A stretch of DNA of 37,330 nt. Origin: Microvirga sp. GTDB lineage: Bacteria > Pseudomonadota > Alphaproteobacteria > Rhizobiales > Beijerinckiaceae. Position 1 is the stretch's first letter, and the number at the start of each line of letters is the position of its first letter. The stretch lies in assembly GCA_031181145.1 (NCBI GenBank), contig JAPSLB010000045.1, positions 1-37,330 of the forward strand, written 5' to 3'. Below the pieces are notes generated by a model. It saw only the letters and a program-made list of their open reading frames with translations. It was not told the DNA's origin and did not search any database. Position numbers and translations under genes: made by a program. Shown here in pieces: positions 16,974-25,499 of this stretch.

Positions 16974-16998
16974 GGATCGGCCTCCCCGAAGCCGATCC
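16974..16998 (-). promoter_or_regulatory. 5'-leader stem-loop of the DUF1932 gene
   Basis: There is a perfect 8-bp stem GGATCGGC / GCCGATCC with a nine-base loop, 25 bases upstream of the dehydrogenase start on the minus strand. It could end LysR transcription or act in the leader of the downstream operon. A TTGACA (17088-17093 read on the minus strand) lies upstream, but no good -10 box was found. Confidence 0.4.
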
Positions 16999-17120
16999 CG
17001 GAGGCGCCCGTCCATCCGCAGAGCACAGGCAGCTCCTTTCTATTGGGATTTGTGCACCCAAAGCTGCGGGAACCCTTCATCGAAAGTTGTCAATCTCGTA
17101 TAACAAAATGTGAAAGAGTA

Positions 17121-18356
17121 TTATCTCGGAGGGACAAATCCCTGTATTTCCTCGGAGAGAACCTCATAGAAGTTCTCCAGAAAGAACAGCTGTGTCTTAC
17201 TGGGAAGCCAGTCGCTTCTCATGGTAATGCCGATGGCGCGTCCTGCGGGAACGTGGAAACGCAGAGGCGTGAGCAGCCCCAGCCTGACCTCCAATGCCAC
17301 TTGCCGCACCGAGAGAACGGCCAAGGCGTCGCTGTCGAGAAGAATCGATCGCATCAGCAGCGTCGATGGGGCTTCGATCCCCACGCGGGGGCCCTGGTCC
17401 CGCCCCTCGAAAAGGGCATTGAGCGCCTTGCGTACGGGGGTCCCTTCACGCTGGGCGACCCACTCGTATGCTGCCAGATCGTCGATGGAAACCTCTCTTC
17501 CCTCGAGGGGATGCCCCTTGCGCGCAATGATCGAGTAAGGGTCGCTGAAGAGATAGCTCTCCGCCACGTCGTCGACGGGCGGCGGCTGACGGATCGCACC
17601 GATGAGCATATCGGCTTCGCCTGAACGCAGGGCCCTCAGCATCGTGTCGTAGACCCCCTCCAGGACGACAAAATCCAGCTCCGGCGCCCGTGCCCGGGTG
17701 CGATTGATGGCCTTGCCGAGAATTGAAGACCGAATCATGGGGAGCGAAGCGATGAGGACCCGCCCTTTCAGGGACCCCTCAGAGCCTTTCAGCTCCTCTT
17801 CTGCCGCCGCGATCTCACGAAGTGCAATTTGGAACTGTCGCGCAAGTTCCGCGCCGGCCCGATTGACCGTGAGCCCTTGGGGCGTCTTGGTGTAGAGCTC
17901 GTATCCCAGGTTGCGCTCGATATCGCGTGCGGCTCGATGGAGAGCGGAGACCGAAAGGCCATCCGCCTTCGCCGCCAGAAGCAGCGAGCCGTGCTGACTC
18001 ACGGAGATATGCGCAAAGATTTGTGAAGCCGTCAGACGCGACATGATGGTGTTGCTTTGCGTCAAAGTGGGCGCGGCCTCCCGTTCCGAGGCAAGCACAA
18101 TTCCTCTTTGGAGAATGCGGAAGAAGCGCTCGCACCTTCGCCAGAGAATCCTACCGTCTTCGGTGGGCTGGCTACCGCCGCTCCTGCGCGTCAGAAGCGG
18201 CACTGCGTAGAAGTCCTCCAGCCGAGCAATGGCTTGCGTGATGGCCGGTTGCGCGATGTTCAGGCCTTTGGCCGCTGCGTTGAGCGATCCGAGCTCGCAG
18301 ACGGACATGAACATCCTCAGGTGGCGCAGGTTCGGGAGATGCGTAAGCCGTTTCAT
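17121..18356 (-). CDS. LysR-type regulator with two tandem HTH domains
   Basis: This 411-residue regulator is about 100 residues longer than ordinary LysR proteins. The extra length is a second N-terminal winged helix. The first HTH_1 unit (about residues 8-67) reads HLRMFMSVCELGSLNAAAKG and AQPAITQAIARLEDF. The second (about 108-168) reads IFAHISVSQHGSLLLAAKA then VSALHRAARDIERNLGYELY and QGLTVNRAGAELA. A normal substrate-binding domain follows from about residue 198 (GRVLIASLPM). It is divergent from the tctA operon and upstream of the DUF1932/YdiJ-like genes, so it likely controls one or both. ATG 18356 was taken over TTG 18359. Confidence 0.88.
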   Translation of the reverse strand: MKRLTHLPNLRHLRMFMSVCELGSLNAAAKGLNIAQPAITQAIARLEDFYAVPLLTRRSGGSQPTEDGRILWRRCERFFRILQRGIVLASEREAAPTLTQSNTIMSRLTASQIFAHISVSQHGSLLLAAKADGLSVSALHRAARDIERNLGYELYTKTPQGLTVNRAGAELARQFQIALREIAAAEEELKGSEGSLKGRVLIASLPMIRSSILGKAINRTRARAPELDFVVLEGVYDTMLRALRSGEADMLIGAIRQPPPVDDVAESYLFSDPYSIIARKGHPLEGREVSIDDLAAYEWVAQREGTPVRKALNALFEGRDQGPRVGIEAPSTLLMRSILLDSDALAVLSVRQVALEVRLGLLTPLRFHVPAGRAIGITMRSDWLPSKTQLFFLENFYEVLSEEIQGFVPPR

Positions 18357-18539
18357 CAAAACTTATATCATATTTCGTCAGTTCTATTATCAGGGCGAGT
18401 CCGTTTCGCCGCAATATGGCGCAAGTTTTCCTCCTATGTGCCTGATTGTTGGGCAAGCCGCGTCCGCATCTGCGGTTGGAAGCCCATGATCGAAGAAATG
18501 TAAATACATACGGGAGGCTGTAGGGAGGGAGGAAAAATT

Positions 18540-18635
18540 ATGGGTGGGCTTCGGCCGTTCAAGAGACCCAGGCAGATCGATGCCCGGAAACATCGTCTCG
18601 ACTTCAGGCAACCTACGGCACGATCCAGGGCTTAA
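18540..18635 (+). CDS. Possible 31-residue leader peptide upstream of tctA
   Basis: This short ORF has a much stronger ribosome-binding site (AGGGAGGGAGGAAAAATT before ATG) than the tctA start itself. It encodes a basic peptide beginning MGGLRPFKRPRQID and ends with TAA two bases before the tctA ATG. It is out of frame with tctA. It could couple ribosome loading onto tctA or serve as a regulatory leader. It might also be chance. Confidence 0.4.
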   Translation: MGGLRPFKRPRQIDARKHRLDFRQPTARSRA

Positions 18636-18637
18636 GC

Positions 18638-20125
18638 ATGCAAGTAATCGTTGATACTCTGAGTGTGCTGTTCTCAGTACCTGGGCTTCTGTCGATCGTC
18701 GTCGGCACGGCGATCGGGATTGTCGTGGGGGCTCTGCCCGGCCTGGGGCCGTCCATCGGCATCAGCCTTCTGATCCCGTTCACCTATACGATGTCCCCCG
18801 AAAACTCGATGCTGCTGCTGATTTCCCTCTACATGGCAGCGGAATACGGCGGCTCGGTTTCGGCCATTTTGCTCTCGACGCCGGGCACGGCTGCGGCCGC
18901 CGCAACGACGATCGATGGTTTTGCGATGACCCAGAAGGGTCTGGGCAACAAGGCGCTTGCCATTTCACTCTCTGCATCGACCATCGGCGGCCTCGTCGGT
19001 GGTATCGCTCTGCTCTTCCTGGCCATGCCGCTTTCCAAGCTCGCGTTGCAGTTTGGTCCTGCGAGCTACTTCGCGGTAGGCCTGTTCGGCCTGACCTCCG
19101 TTGCCGCTCTGTCGGGCGGGTCGCTTGTCAAGGGTCTCATCGGGGCCGCTTTTGGCCTGCTGCTTGCCTTCGTCGGCATCGATCCGATCGCAGGCATGCC
19201 GCGTTTCACCTTCGACCGGATCGAACTTTTCGAAGGGATTCCGATGCTGACCGTTCTGATCGGTCTGTTCGCCGTTTCCGAGAGCTTCCTTCTGGCCGAG
19301 AGCGCAGGCAAGACAAGGAGCGGCGTCTCCAAGGGGGCTGTCCGCGCGGTCTACCTCACGATCAGGGAATGGAAGGAGCTTATCCGCACGATGGTGTCCG
19401 GTTCGGTTATCGGCACCTTCCTGGGAATTCTGCCGGGGGTGGGTGGAAATATCGCCTGCTGGATCGCTCGCGACTATGCGATGCGGCGCAACCCCAAGCT
19501 CGCATTCGGCAGTGGGGAACCGCGCGGCATCGCCGCACCCGAGGCATCGAACAACGCAACGGTAGGCGGTGCAATGGTTCCGCTGCTCGCGCTCGGTGTG
19601 CCCGGCTCGCCGACCACCGCCGTTATCGTAGGCGCACTCGTCCTTCACGGCTTGCGCCCGGGCCCGCAGCTCTTCGCGGAACAGCCCGTTCTCGTTTACA
19701 CGATCCTTCTCGGTCTGCTGCTTGCTTGCGTGGTCATGTTCCTCATCGCGTCATTCTCGTTGCCGTGGATGTCGCGCGTGGTCAACATGCCCGACTCCGT
19801 GCTTGCCGCAGGAATCTTGATCTTCGCGATCCTGGGAGCGTACTCGCTTCGTAACCTCGCTTTCGACGTGTGGTTGACCATCGGCTTCGGGGTTCTCGGA
19901 TATTTGATGAAGAAACTCTCCTTTCCTGTCGCGCCGGTGGTGCTCGCGCTGGTGCTCGGCTATCTGGTGGAGACGAATTTCCGTACCGCTCTTGTGACCT
20001 CTCGCGGCTCCTACAGCATCTTCTTTACCGACCCTGTCTCGGCGGTCTTCCTGGCTCTCAGCCTGGCAAGCATCCTGTACCCGATGTGGCGGTCCTGGCG
20101 CGACAAGAGCACTGCGGCTGCCTGA
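18638..20125 (+). CDS. tctA: Tripartite tricarboxylate transporter, large permease TctA
   Basis: This 495-residue inner-membrane protein of the TctA family is the transport channel of a TTT system. Conserved stretches are VGALPGLGPSIGISLLIPFT near residue 30, a membrane region with YGGSVSAILLSTPGTAAAAA near 70, and GILPGVGGNIACWIARDYAM near 265 with the following APEASNNATVGGAMVPLLAL. About twelve hydrophobic segments are visible. It heads a plus-strand operon with its receptor (20149) and small subunit (21120), followed by catabolic genes. The expected cargo is a di- or tricarboxylate. Confidence 0.92.
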   Translation: MQVIVDTLSVLFSVPGLLSIVVGTAIGIVVGALPGLGPSIGISLLIPFTYTMSPENSMLLLISLYMAAEYGGSVSAILLSTPGTAAAAATTIDGFAMTQKGLGNKALAISLSASTIGGLVGGIALLFLAMPLSKLALQFGPASYFAVGLFGLTSVAALSGGSLVKGLIGAAFGLLLAFVGIDPIAGMPRFTFDRIELFEGIPMLTVLIGLFAVSESFLLAESAGKTRSGVSKGAVRAVYLTIREWKELIRTMVSGSVIGTFLGILPGVGGNIACWIARDYAMRRNPKLAFGSGEPRGIAAPEASNNATVGGAMVPLLALGVPGSPTTAVIVGALVLHGLRPGPQLFAEQPVLVYTILLGLLLACVVMFLIASFSLPWMSRVVNMPDSVLAAGILIFAILGAYSLRNLAFDVWLTIGFGVLGYLMKKLSFPVAPVVLALVLGYLVETNFRTALVTSRGSYSIFFTDPVSAVFLALSLASILYPMWRSWRDKSTAAA

Positions 20126-20148
20126 GAAATAACTAGGAGGAAACTATC

Positions 20149-21123
20149 ATGCCGATCAACCCATCCCGCCGCTCGATCCTGACTGCTCTGGGAACAGCCC
20201 CTCTCATGCTCCAAATCAAAGGGGCTTTCGCAGCAGCCGGCTTTCCCGAGAAAACGGTCAATCTTGTGATCTGGTCCGGTGCAGGCGGCGCGCTCGACAC
20301 ATACGGCCGCCAACTCGCGGAACTGCTCACCAAAGAGGCCGGTTGGACCGTGGCGGTCCAGAACCGTCCCGGCGGTTCGGGTGCGGTCGGCGTGTCGACG
20401 GTTCTGACCCAAGCGCCCGACGGCTACAACATTCTCGTGTGCACGGGGACACTGACCTTTGGCATCGCACAAGGTCTTATCCCGTTCAAACTGGAAGACC
20501 TGCGTTACGTCCGCGCAATGCAGGCCGAGCCGTCATCCGTGGCCGTCCGCGCGGACAGCCCGCTCAAAACGCTTGACGACTTCGTCGCCTACATGCGTGA
20601 TAATCCGAACAAGCTGCGCGTCGGTGGGCACGCCCCCGCGGGCTTCCATCAGTTCATCCTCTATCAACTCGGAAGGCTCGGGAAGTTTGAGTCGGGCTGG
20701 ATCCCGCACGACGCTTCCGGCAAGGTTCCGCTCTCGCTGCTTGGCGGCCACATGGATGTCGCTATCATGACCCCGTCGAGCGGCTTGTCGCAGGTGGAGA
20801 GCGGCGAAGTCCGCCTTCTCGGCATTACCACCGAAGAGCGCTCGCCCTTCTTCCCGAAGGTGCCTACCTTCAAGGAGCAGGGATACGACATCGTCGACTC
20901 CATCTGGCGCGGCGTGGCCGTCCACGGCAAGACCCCGGACGACGTCGTTGCCAAGATCCAAGAAGCGATCGACAAAGTCGAAGCCTCTCAAGATTGGCTC
21001 GACTTCCAGAACCGTGAGAAGCAAGAAAACATCAACCTCGGCGAGAAAGCCTTCACCCAGCTGGTCAACCGGCAGCTCGCCAACCAGACCGAGTTCCTGA
21101 AGTCGGTGGGACTCGTCAAATGA
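20149..21123 (+). CDS. tctC: TctC/Bug family tricarboxylate-binding protein
   Basis: This 324-residue periplasmic receptor belongs to the tripartite tricarboxylate transporter. The N-terminus NPSRRSILTALG with a following hydrophobic stretch and AFA-A end looks like a twin-arginine (Tat) signal; cleavage would fall near residue 27. Bug-family hallmarks are FPEKTVNLVIWSGAGGALD, VQNRPGGSGAVGVSTVLTQA and PDGYNILVC. A strong ribosome-binding site TAGGAGGAAAC precedes the ATG. The stop overlaps the tctB start by ATGA. Bug proteins normally clamp a carboxylate of the ligand. Confidence 0.92.
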   Translation: MPINPSRRSILTALGTAPLMLQIKGAFAAAGFPEKTVNLVIWSGAGGALDTYGRQLAELLTKEAGWTVAVQNRPGGSGAVGVSTVLTQAPDGYNILVCTGTLTFGIAQGLIPFKLEDLRYVRAMQAEPSSVAVRADSPLKTLDDFVAYMRDNPNKLRVGGHAPAGFHQFILYQLGRLGKFESGWIPHDASGKVPLSLLGGHMDVAIMTPSSGLSQVESGEVRLLGITTEERSPFFPKVPTFKEQGYDIVDSIWRGVAVHGKTPDDVVAKIQEAIDKVEASQDWLDFQNREKQENINLGEKAFTQLVNRQLANQTEFLKSVGLVK

Positions 21124-21596
21124 GCTCGGTTGAGACGATCAAATCGGAGAGCGGTGGAAATGCCGCCCTCCTCCTGGTGCAGAAGCTGATTGTCGTCTCG
21201 GCGGCTCTCGCCTGCTTTTTCGCCTTCCTCTGGATTGCGGCGCAAATGCCGCCTGTGCGCGCCGCGGGCGATGTCGGTTCGGCTTTCCTGCCTCTGGCCG
21301 TCGCAGGGCTGGGCTGTGGTCTGAGCCTGATCTACCTGCTCCAGATCTTCACGGGGCGCGACAGAACCAATGCGCTTGCTCGTCCCATGGCTCTGGCGCT
21401 CCTGCTGCTGACACTTGCGGCTGTCGCTTCGATCTACTGGCTCGGGATGCCCATCGCGCTCGGCTTGGGTGCGGCGACGATGGTCTTTGTTCTCGAGCGT
21501 GGAAAGAAGCCTTTCTGGGCCGTGGGTACAGGGATCGTGTTCTGGGCGCTGACGCAGTTCGGCTTTGGCATGCTCCTGGGTGTGCCACTGCTCTGA
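21120..21596 (+). CDS. tctB: Tripartite tricarboxylate transporter, small permease TctB
   Basis: This 158-residue membrane protein has four hydrophobic helices: KLIVVSAALACFFAFLWIAA, AFLPLAVAGLGCGLSLIYLL, ALALLLLTLAAVASIYWLGM, and the C-terminal pair around WAVGTGIVFWALTQFGFGML. Size and topology are those of TctB. It is coupled to the receptor gene by a four-base overlap. The gene order tctA-tctC-tctB means the three subunits come from one mRNA. Confidence 0.88.
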   Translation: MSSVETIKSESGGNAALLLVQKLIVVSAALACFFAFLWIAAQMPPVRAAGDVGSAFLPLAVAGLGCGLSLIYLLQIFTGRDRTNALARPMALALLLLTLAAVASIYWLGMPIALGLGAATMVFVLERGKKPFWAVGTGIVFWALTQFGFGMLLGVPLL

Positions 21597-21684
21597 ACAC
21601 CCGGATTGGCCATTACTGCGGAAGCGACGGCACGCCGATCGGCGGGGCCTTGCGAGCGCGCGAAGAGGCATGAAAGGAAAATCG

Positions 21685-22713
21685 ATGATCATCGACTGTC
21701 ACGGCCATTACACGACGGCTCCGCAAGCGCTGGAGGATTGGCGCAAGCTTCAGATCGCTGGTATCCGTGACCCCTCGGTGCGGCCATCGGTTTCCGATCT
21801 GACGATCAGCGACGAAGAGCTGCGGGAATCGATCGAAACCAACCAGCTCCGGCTGATGAGGGAACGCGGCCTGGATCTGACGATCTTCAGCCCGCGAGCG
21901 AGCTTCATGGCTCACCATATCGGCGATTTCTCGGTTTCGTCCGAATGGGCCGCGATCTGCAACGAGCTCTGCTACCGGGTCACACGGCTTTTCCCCGACA
22001 ACTTCGTCGGCGCGGCCATGCTGCCGCAGAGCCCGGGAGTCGATCCGAAGACCTGCATTCCTGAGATCGAGAGATGTGTGAAGGAGTACGGCTTCGTCGG
22101 AATTAACCTGAACCCCGACCCGACGGGCGGATTCTGGAAGAGCCCGCCCCTGACGGACCGGCATTGGTATCCGATCTATGAAAAAATGGTGGAATTCGAC
22201 ATTCCCGCCATGATCCACGTGTCCACAAGCTGCAATGCCTGCTTCCACACGACGGGCGCACATTACATCAACGCCGATACGACCGCCGTGATGCAGCTCA
22301 TCGAGGGCGACCTGTTCAAGGACTTCCCGACGCTCCGCTTCGTTGTCCCCCATGGCGGCGGCGCGGCGCCTTATCACTGGGGGCGGTACCGCGGACTCGC
22401 GCAGGCACTCAAGAAGCCCGAGCTGCGTGAGCATATCCTGAAGAATGTCTTCTTCGACACCTGTGTCTATCACCAGCCCGGCATCGATCTGCTGACGAGC
22501 GTCATCCCGGTCGAGAATATCCTGTTCGCCAGCGAGATGATCGGCGCGGTGCGCGGGGTCGATCCGGAGACCGGACACCACTTCGACGACACCAAGCGGT
22601 ACATCGAGGCGGCCAGGAACCTGAGCTCTGAGGACCGGTACAAGATCTACGAAGGCAATGCGCGCCGGGTTTACCCGCGCCTGGACGCGACCCTGAAGGC
22701 GCGCGGACGGTAA
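21685..22713 (+). CDS. ligJ: 4-oxalomesaconate hydratase (LigJ-like amidohydrolase)
   Basis: This 342-residue enzyme hydrates 4-oxalomesaconate to 4-carboxy-4-hydroxy-2-oxoadipate in the protocatechuate 4,5-cleavage/gallate pathway. The sequence closely follows LigJ as I remember it ([40 protein letters not shown]). Counting from ATG 21685, His6, His8, His178 and Glu284 fall at the positions I recall as zinc ligands in LigJ. This supports both the function and the start. AAAGGAAA precedes this ATG; ATG 21670 is an alternative. It lies between tctB and the CHA aldolase gene, which acts on its product. Confidence 0.92.
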   Translation: MIIDCHGHYTTAPQALEDWRKLQIAGIRDPSVRPSVSDLTISDEELRESIETNQLRLMRERGLDLTIFSPRASFMAHHIGDFSVSSEWAAICNELCYRVTRLFPDNFVGAAMLPQSPGVDPKTCIPEIERCVKEYGFVGINLNPDPTGGFWKSPPLTDRHWYPIYEKMVEFDIPAMIHVSTSCNACFHTTGAHYINADTTAVMQLIEGDLFKDFPTLRFVVPHGGGAAPYHWGRYRGLAQALKKPELREHILKNVFFDTCVYHQPGIDLLTSVIPVENILFASEMIGAVRGVDPETGHHFDDTKRYIEAARNLSSEDRYKIYEGNARRVYPRLDATLKARGR

Positions 22714-22724
22714 AGGATAATCTC

Positions 22725-23408
22725 ATGACCGAACTTGGAATCGTCAGACGGAGCATCAACCGCGCGGATCGCGCCGCAGTCGATCAACTTGCGCGATACG
22801 GCGTCTCGACGGTGCACGAGGCCATGGGCCGCGTCGGCCTCATGAAGCCTTACATGCGGCCGATCTATGCCGGTGCGCAAGTGTCCGGAACGGCCGTGAC
22901 GGTGCTGCTGCACCCGGGCGACAATTGGATGATGCATGTGGTCGCCGAACAGATCCAGCCGGGTGACATCGTCGTTGCAGCGATCACCGCCGAAGCCACC
23001 GATGGATATTTCGGCGATCTCCTGGCGACGAGCTTCAAGGCGCGCGGGGCGAGGGCGCTCATCATCGATGCCGGAGTGCGCGATGTGAAGACGCTGACCG
23101 AGATGGGTTTCCCGGTCTGGAGCAAGTGCATCTCGGCGAAGGGAACGGTCAAGGCGACGCTCGGCTCGGTGAACGTCCCGGTCGTTTGCGCGGGTGCATC
23201 GGTGCAGCCGGGCGACGCCATCGTGGCCGACGACGACGGCGTCGTCGTCGTTCCCGCCGCTTGGGTACAGAGAACGTCGGAGGCGGCAGCCGCGCGCGAA
23301 GTCAACGAAGAGAGCAAACGCGCCAAGCTGGCATCCGGCGTTCTCGGGCTCGATCTGTACCAGATGCGCGAACCGCTGGCCAAGGCCGGACTGAAATACA
23401 TCGATTGA
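22725..23408 (+). CDS. ligK: CHA aldolase / oxaloacetate decarboxylase (LigK-like)
   Basis: This 227-residue class II aldolase has the RraA-like fold. It cleaves 4-carboxy-4-hydroxy-2-oxoadipate to pyruvate and oxaloacetate. The active-site region [18 protein letters not shown] with IIDAGVRDV contains the Arg-Asp pair that binds substrate and divalent metal in this family. GDIVVAAIT and [15 protein letters not shown] are also characteristic. It starts 11 bases after the hydratase gene with AAAGGA as ribosome-binding site. The pair forms the last two steps of the 4,5-cleavage pathway. Confidence 0.92.
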   Translation: MTELGIVRRSINRADRAAVDQLARYGVSTVHEAMGRVGLMKPYMRPIYAGAQVSGTAVTVLLHPGDNWMMHVVAEQIQPGDIVVAAITAEATDGYFGDLLATSFKARGARALIIDAGVRDVKTLTEMGFPVWSKCISAKGTVKATLGSVNVPVVCAGASVQPGDAIVADDDGVVVVPAAWVQRTSEAAAAREVNEESKRAKLASGVLGLDLYQMREPLAKAGLKYID

Positions 23409-23445
23409 GCAGGGCGCAGCACGGTTCGCCGTGTTGGAGTGATGA

Positions 23446-24135
23446 ATGACCGATCGGATCAATGGCATTTCGTCCATGGCGACCCGGCAGATTCTTGCCG
23501 ATCTCGCCGGGTCGTATGAACAGCGGACCGGGGTTCCTGTTGCGATCAGCTCCATGGGCGGCGTGGAAGCTGCCGGGCGCATCCGAGCGGGCGAGGCCAC
23601 CGACATCGTCATCCTCGCATCGAACGTGATGCAGCAGTTGGAGGCAGAGGGGCATATCGCCTCCGGTTCCCGAGCGGGATTTGCCCGCTCCAGCATCGCG
23701 ATCGCAACTCGCCCGGGTGCGCCGCGGACCAGGATCGATGACGAGGAGGCGGTCAAGAGCCTCATCTTGAACGCGGGCAAGTTCTGCTACTCCACTGGTC
23801 CAAGCGGCGATCACCTCATGCGGCTGCTGCATCGCTGGGGTATGGCCGGGGCCATGTCGCAGCGCTTGCTCCAGGCTCCTCCGGGCGTGCCGGTAGGCAC
23901 CATGGTCGCACGAGGGGAGGCGGATCTGGGATTGCAGCAACTGAGTGAACTGCTGCCCATACCCGGCATCGAAATCCTCGGTCCGCTCCCCCCGGAGATT
24001 CAGGCCGTCACCATATTTGCCGCCGGTGTCTCCCGCAGGTCTTCCCGGCCAAAGGAAGCCCGGGCTCTCATCGACTTTCTGATTTCGGCCGAAGCCGAAA
24101 AGGCAAAGCGCCGACATGGAATGGAGCCTGCATGA
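23446..24135 (+). CDS. ModA-like substrate-binding protein lacking a signal peptide
   Basis: This 229-residue protein has the fold of molybdate-type periplasmic binding proteins: an ISSMATRQILADLAGSYEQ opening, TGVPVAISSMGGVEAAGRI, then GEATDIVILASNVMQQLEAE. A second lobe includes VPVGTMVARGEADLGLQQLS and PEARALIDFL-like KEARALIDFLIS. The N-terminus begins directly with the first strand and has no export signal. It should therefore stay in the cytoplasm, unlike real ModA. It is last in the tct-ligJ-ligK operon. A carboxylate-binding sensor or isomerase-like role is conceivable but unproven. Confidence 0.8.
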   Translation: MTDRINGISSMATRQILADLAGSYEQRTGVPVAISSMGGVEAAGRIRAGEATDIVILASNVMQQLEAEGHIASGSRAGFARSSIAIATRPGAPRTRIDDEEAVKSLILNAGKFCYSTGPSGDHLMRLLHRWGMAGAMSQRLLQAPPGVPVGTMVARGEADLGLQQLSELLPIPGIEILGPLPPEIQAVTIFAAGVSRRSSRPKEARALIDFLISAEAEKAKRRHGMEPA

Positions 24136-24446
24136 GGCTCGGAAAAGGGCGGCATGACGATCCTTCACGCTCATAGCAGGCGAAGAATGCCGCTGACGTG
24201 ATACTCCATTGGCGCCGGTCGAATTCAGCCGATCGAGGGTGCCTCCTCGTGGGCGAAGTTGCAGGAATCCGGGTGAGGGGTTGAATCTGCTGGCGCATCA
24301 CGCGGAACCGGAGGTCCCCATTAATGACGAGCGGATCCGCCTTTCGCCGCCATGGCCCTTCGGCTTCGCAGCGAAGGAAGAGCCAGCCAAGAAACGAAGC
24401 ATCGGGTAGGGCCCCGAAGCGAATTCCACTTTTCACGCCCGGTGCT
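24136..24446. other. Gene-free stretch containing repeat C and flanks
   Basis: This 311-base gap lies between the convergent ModA-like and Crp genes. Reading frames here are short and have no recognisable family. The right-hand part (from about 24320) leads into repeat C and looks like an extended version of the repeat. No promoter or RNA gene was recognised. Confidence 0.5.
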
Positions 24447-24452
24447 CTAGAG
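24396..24452. repeat. Dispersed palindromic repeat, copy C, overlapping the crp-like stop
   Basis: The arms GCATCGGG (24399-24406) and CCCGGTGC (24438-24445) pair with one mismatch and are followed by TCTAG. Internal blocks GGCCCCGAAG and CACTTTTCACG align with copies A and B. The CTAG end supplies the TAG stop (24447-24449, minus strand) of the Crp/Fnr gene. Confidence 0.6.
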
Positions 24453-25274
24453 GCGGGTTTTGGCTGTCGAGGACGCCAACAAGGCCGGCGGCGTGGCCGT
24501 GCCCAGCGCGCTGCGATGAAGAGGAGCATAAGTGCCGGGCAGAAGCTTCTCGAAATGATAGCGGATCCTGCCGTAGCATTCGCACGCCGCCCGTTCGAGA
24601 GCCGGCCGGTCGGTCACGACGATCCCGCCCCGCTGCTGGACAATGAGACCTGACGTCTGAAAGCTGCGCAAGATGGCGCTGAGGGTCGAGCGCTGGACGC
24701 CGAGCATCTCGGACAGAAATTCATGCGTCAGAGGCAGGGTGTCCTGGTCCACCCGGTCATGGGTGCTGAGGAGCCAGCGGCAGCACCGAGCCTCGACCGG
24801 GTGAATGGCGTTGCAGGCCACGGCCTGAAAGGCCTGGGCGAGCAGCGCATCACTGTAGCTGAACACCTGCCGCCGCAGTGCGGGAAGACACCTGATCGCC
24901 TCGTGCAGCCGCTCGATGTTGATCCGCGAGCCGGTGCCGGGAATTTGCACGACATAGCGCCCGAAGGCCTCACGATTGACGAGCGCCCCCAGATAGCCGC
25001 AGAAGCCTTCTCGCCCGAACAGCGCCACTTCGACCATGCGGCCGTCTTCCATGGCTCCGACGAGAGACACGATGGCATCGTGCGGGAAGTAGGCGTTCCG
25101 GATGGGATCGCCGGTGTCGTAGAGCACGGTGCCACGTGGCAGGTCCACGATCTCAAGCTCCGGTTCCAACAGGGCAAAATCGTCGGGGTCCAGCGCAGCG
25201 AGAAACCGGTTGGCCCTATGGTCTCTCGGCGTTTCTGTAGGCGCGAAGAGGCTGCGTCGTCCTCCAGGAGGCAT
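24447..25274 (-). CDS. Crp/Fnr family transcriptional regulator
   Basis: This 275-residue regulator has an N-terminal cyclic-nucleotide-binding-type beta-barrel (LEPELEIVDLPRGTVLYDTG, then VEVALFGREGFCGYLGALV). A long dimer helix precedes a winged helix near the C-terminus (LTHEFLSEMLGVQRSTLSAI, LRSFQTSGLIVQQRGGIVV). There is no N-terminal cluster of cysteines as in FNR, so direct oxygen sensing by an Fe-S cluster is unlikely. ATG 25274 was chosen because GAGAGGATC lies just upstream and the family begins about there. Its target genes are unknown. It is divergent from the ParD-like/kinase pair. Confidence 0.87.
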   Translation of the reverse strand: MPPGGRRSLFAPTETPRDHRANRFLAALDPDDFALLEPELEIVDLPRGTVLYDTGDPIRNAYFPHDAIVSLVGAMEDGRMVEVALFGREGFCGYLGALVNREAFGRYVVQIPGTGSRINIERLHEAIRCLPALRRQVFSYSDALLAQAFQAVACNAIHPVEARCCRWLLSTHDRVDQDTLPLTHEFLSEMLGVQRSTLSAILRSFQTSGLIVQQRGGIVVTDRPALERAACECYGRIRYHFEKLLPGTYAPLHRSALGTATPPALLASSTAKTRL

Positions 25275-25499
25275 GATCCTCTCACGGTTGGGTGCGGATG
25301 AATAAGAGCGCTCCAGATACCCGATACGGATAACGCGCCGGACGCAAATTGGTTTGTAGGATCGAATTCCAAAACACGTCAGCGTCGGCGATTTTGCCAT
25401 ATGGGGCGAAGTGTCCGCGGAGGGGCCCTTGTGTTGGCGGAAGCGAAGGCTAATTCAGGGGGCATCAGTTGACACCGCCCGCCTCCACACCGCACCCCC

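Noticed and set aside
17041..17106. Short inverted pieces TTGGG/CCCAA and TTGT/ACAA upstream of the DUF1932 gene as LysR sites
   Set aside because: Arms of only four to five bases are too short to distinguish from chance, so they are not listed as operators.
24068..24653. Arg/Pro-rich ORFs on both strands around repeat C
   Set aside because: They derive from the palindromic repeat and its flanks or from the Crp gene's other strand. No protein family was recognised.
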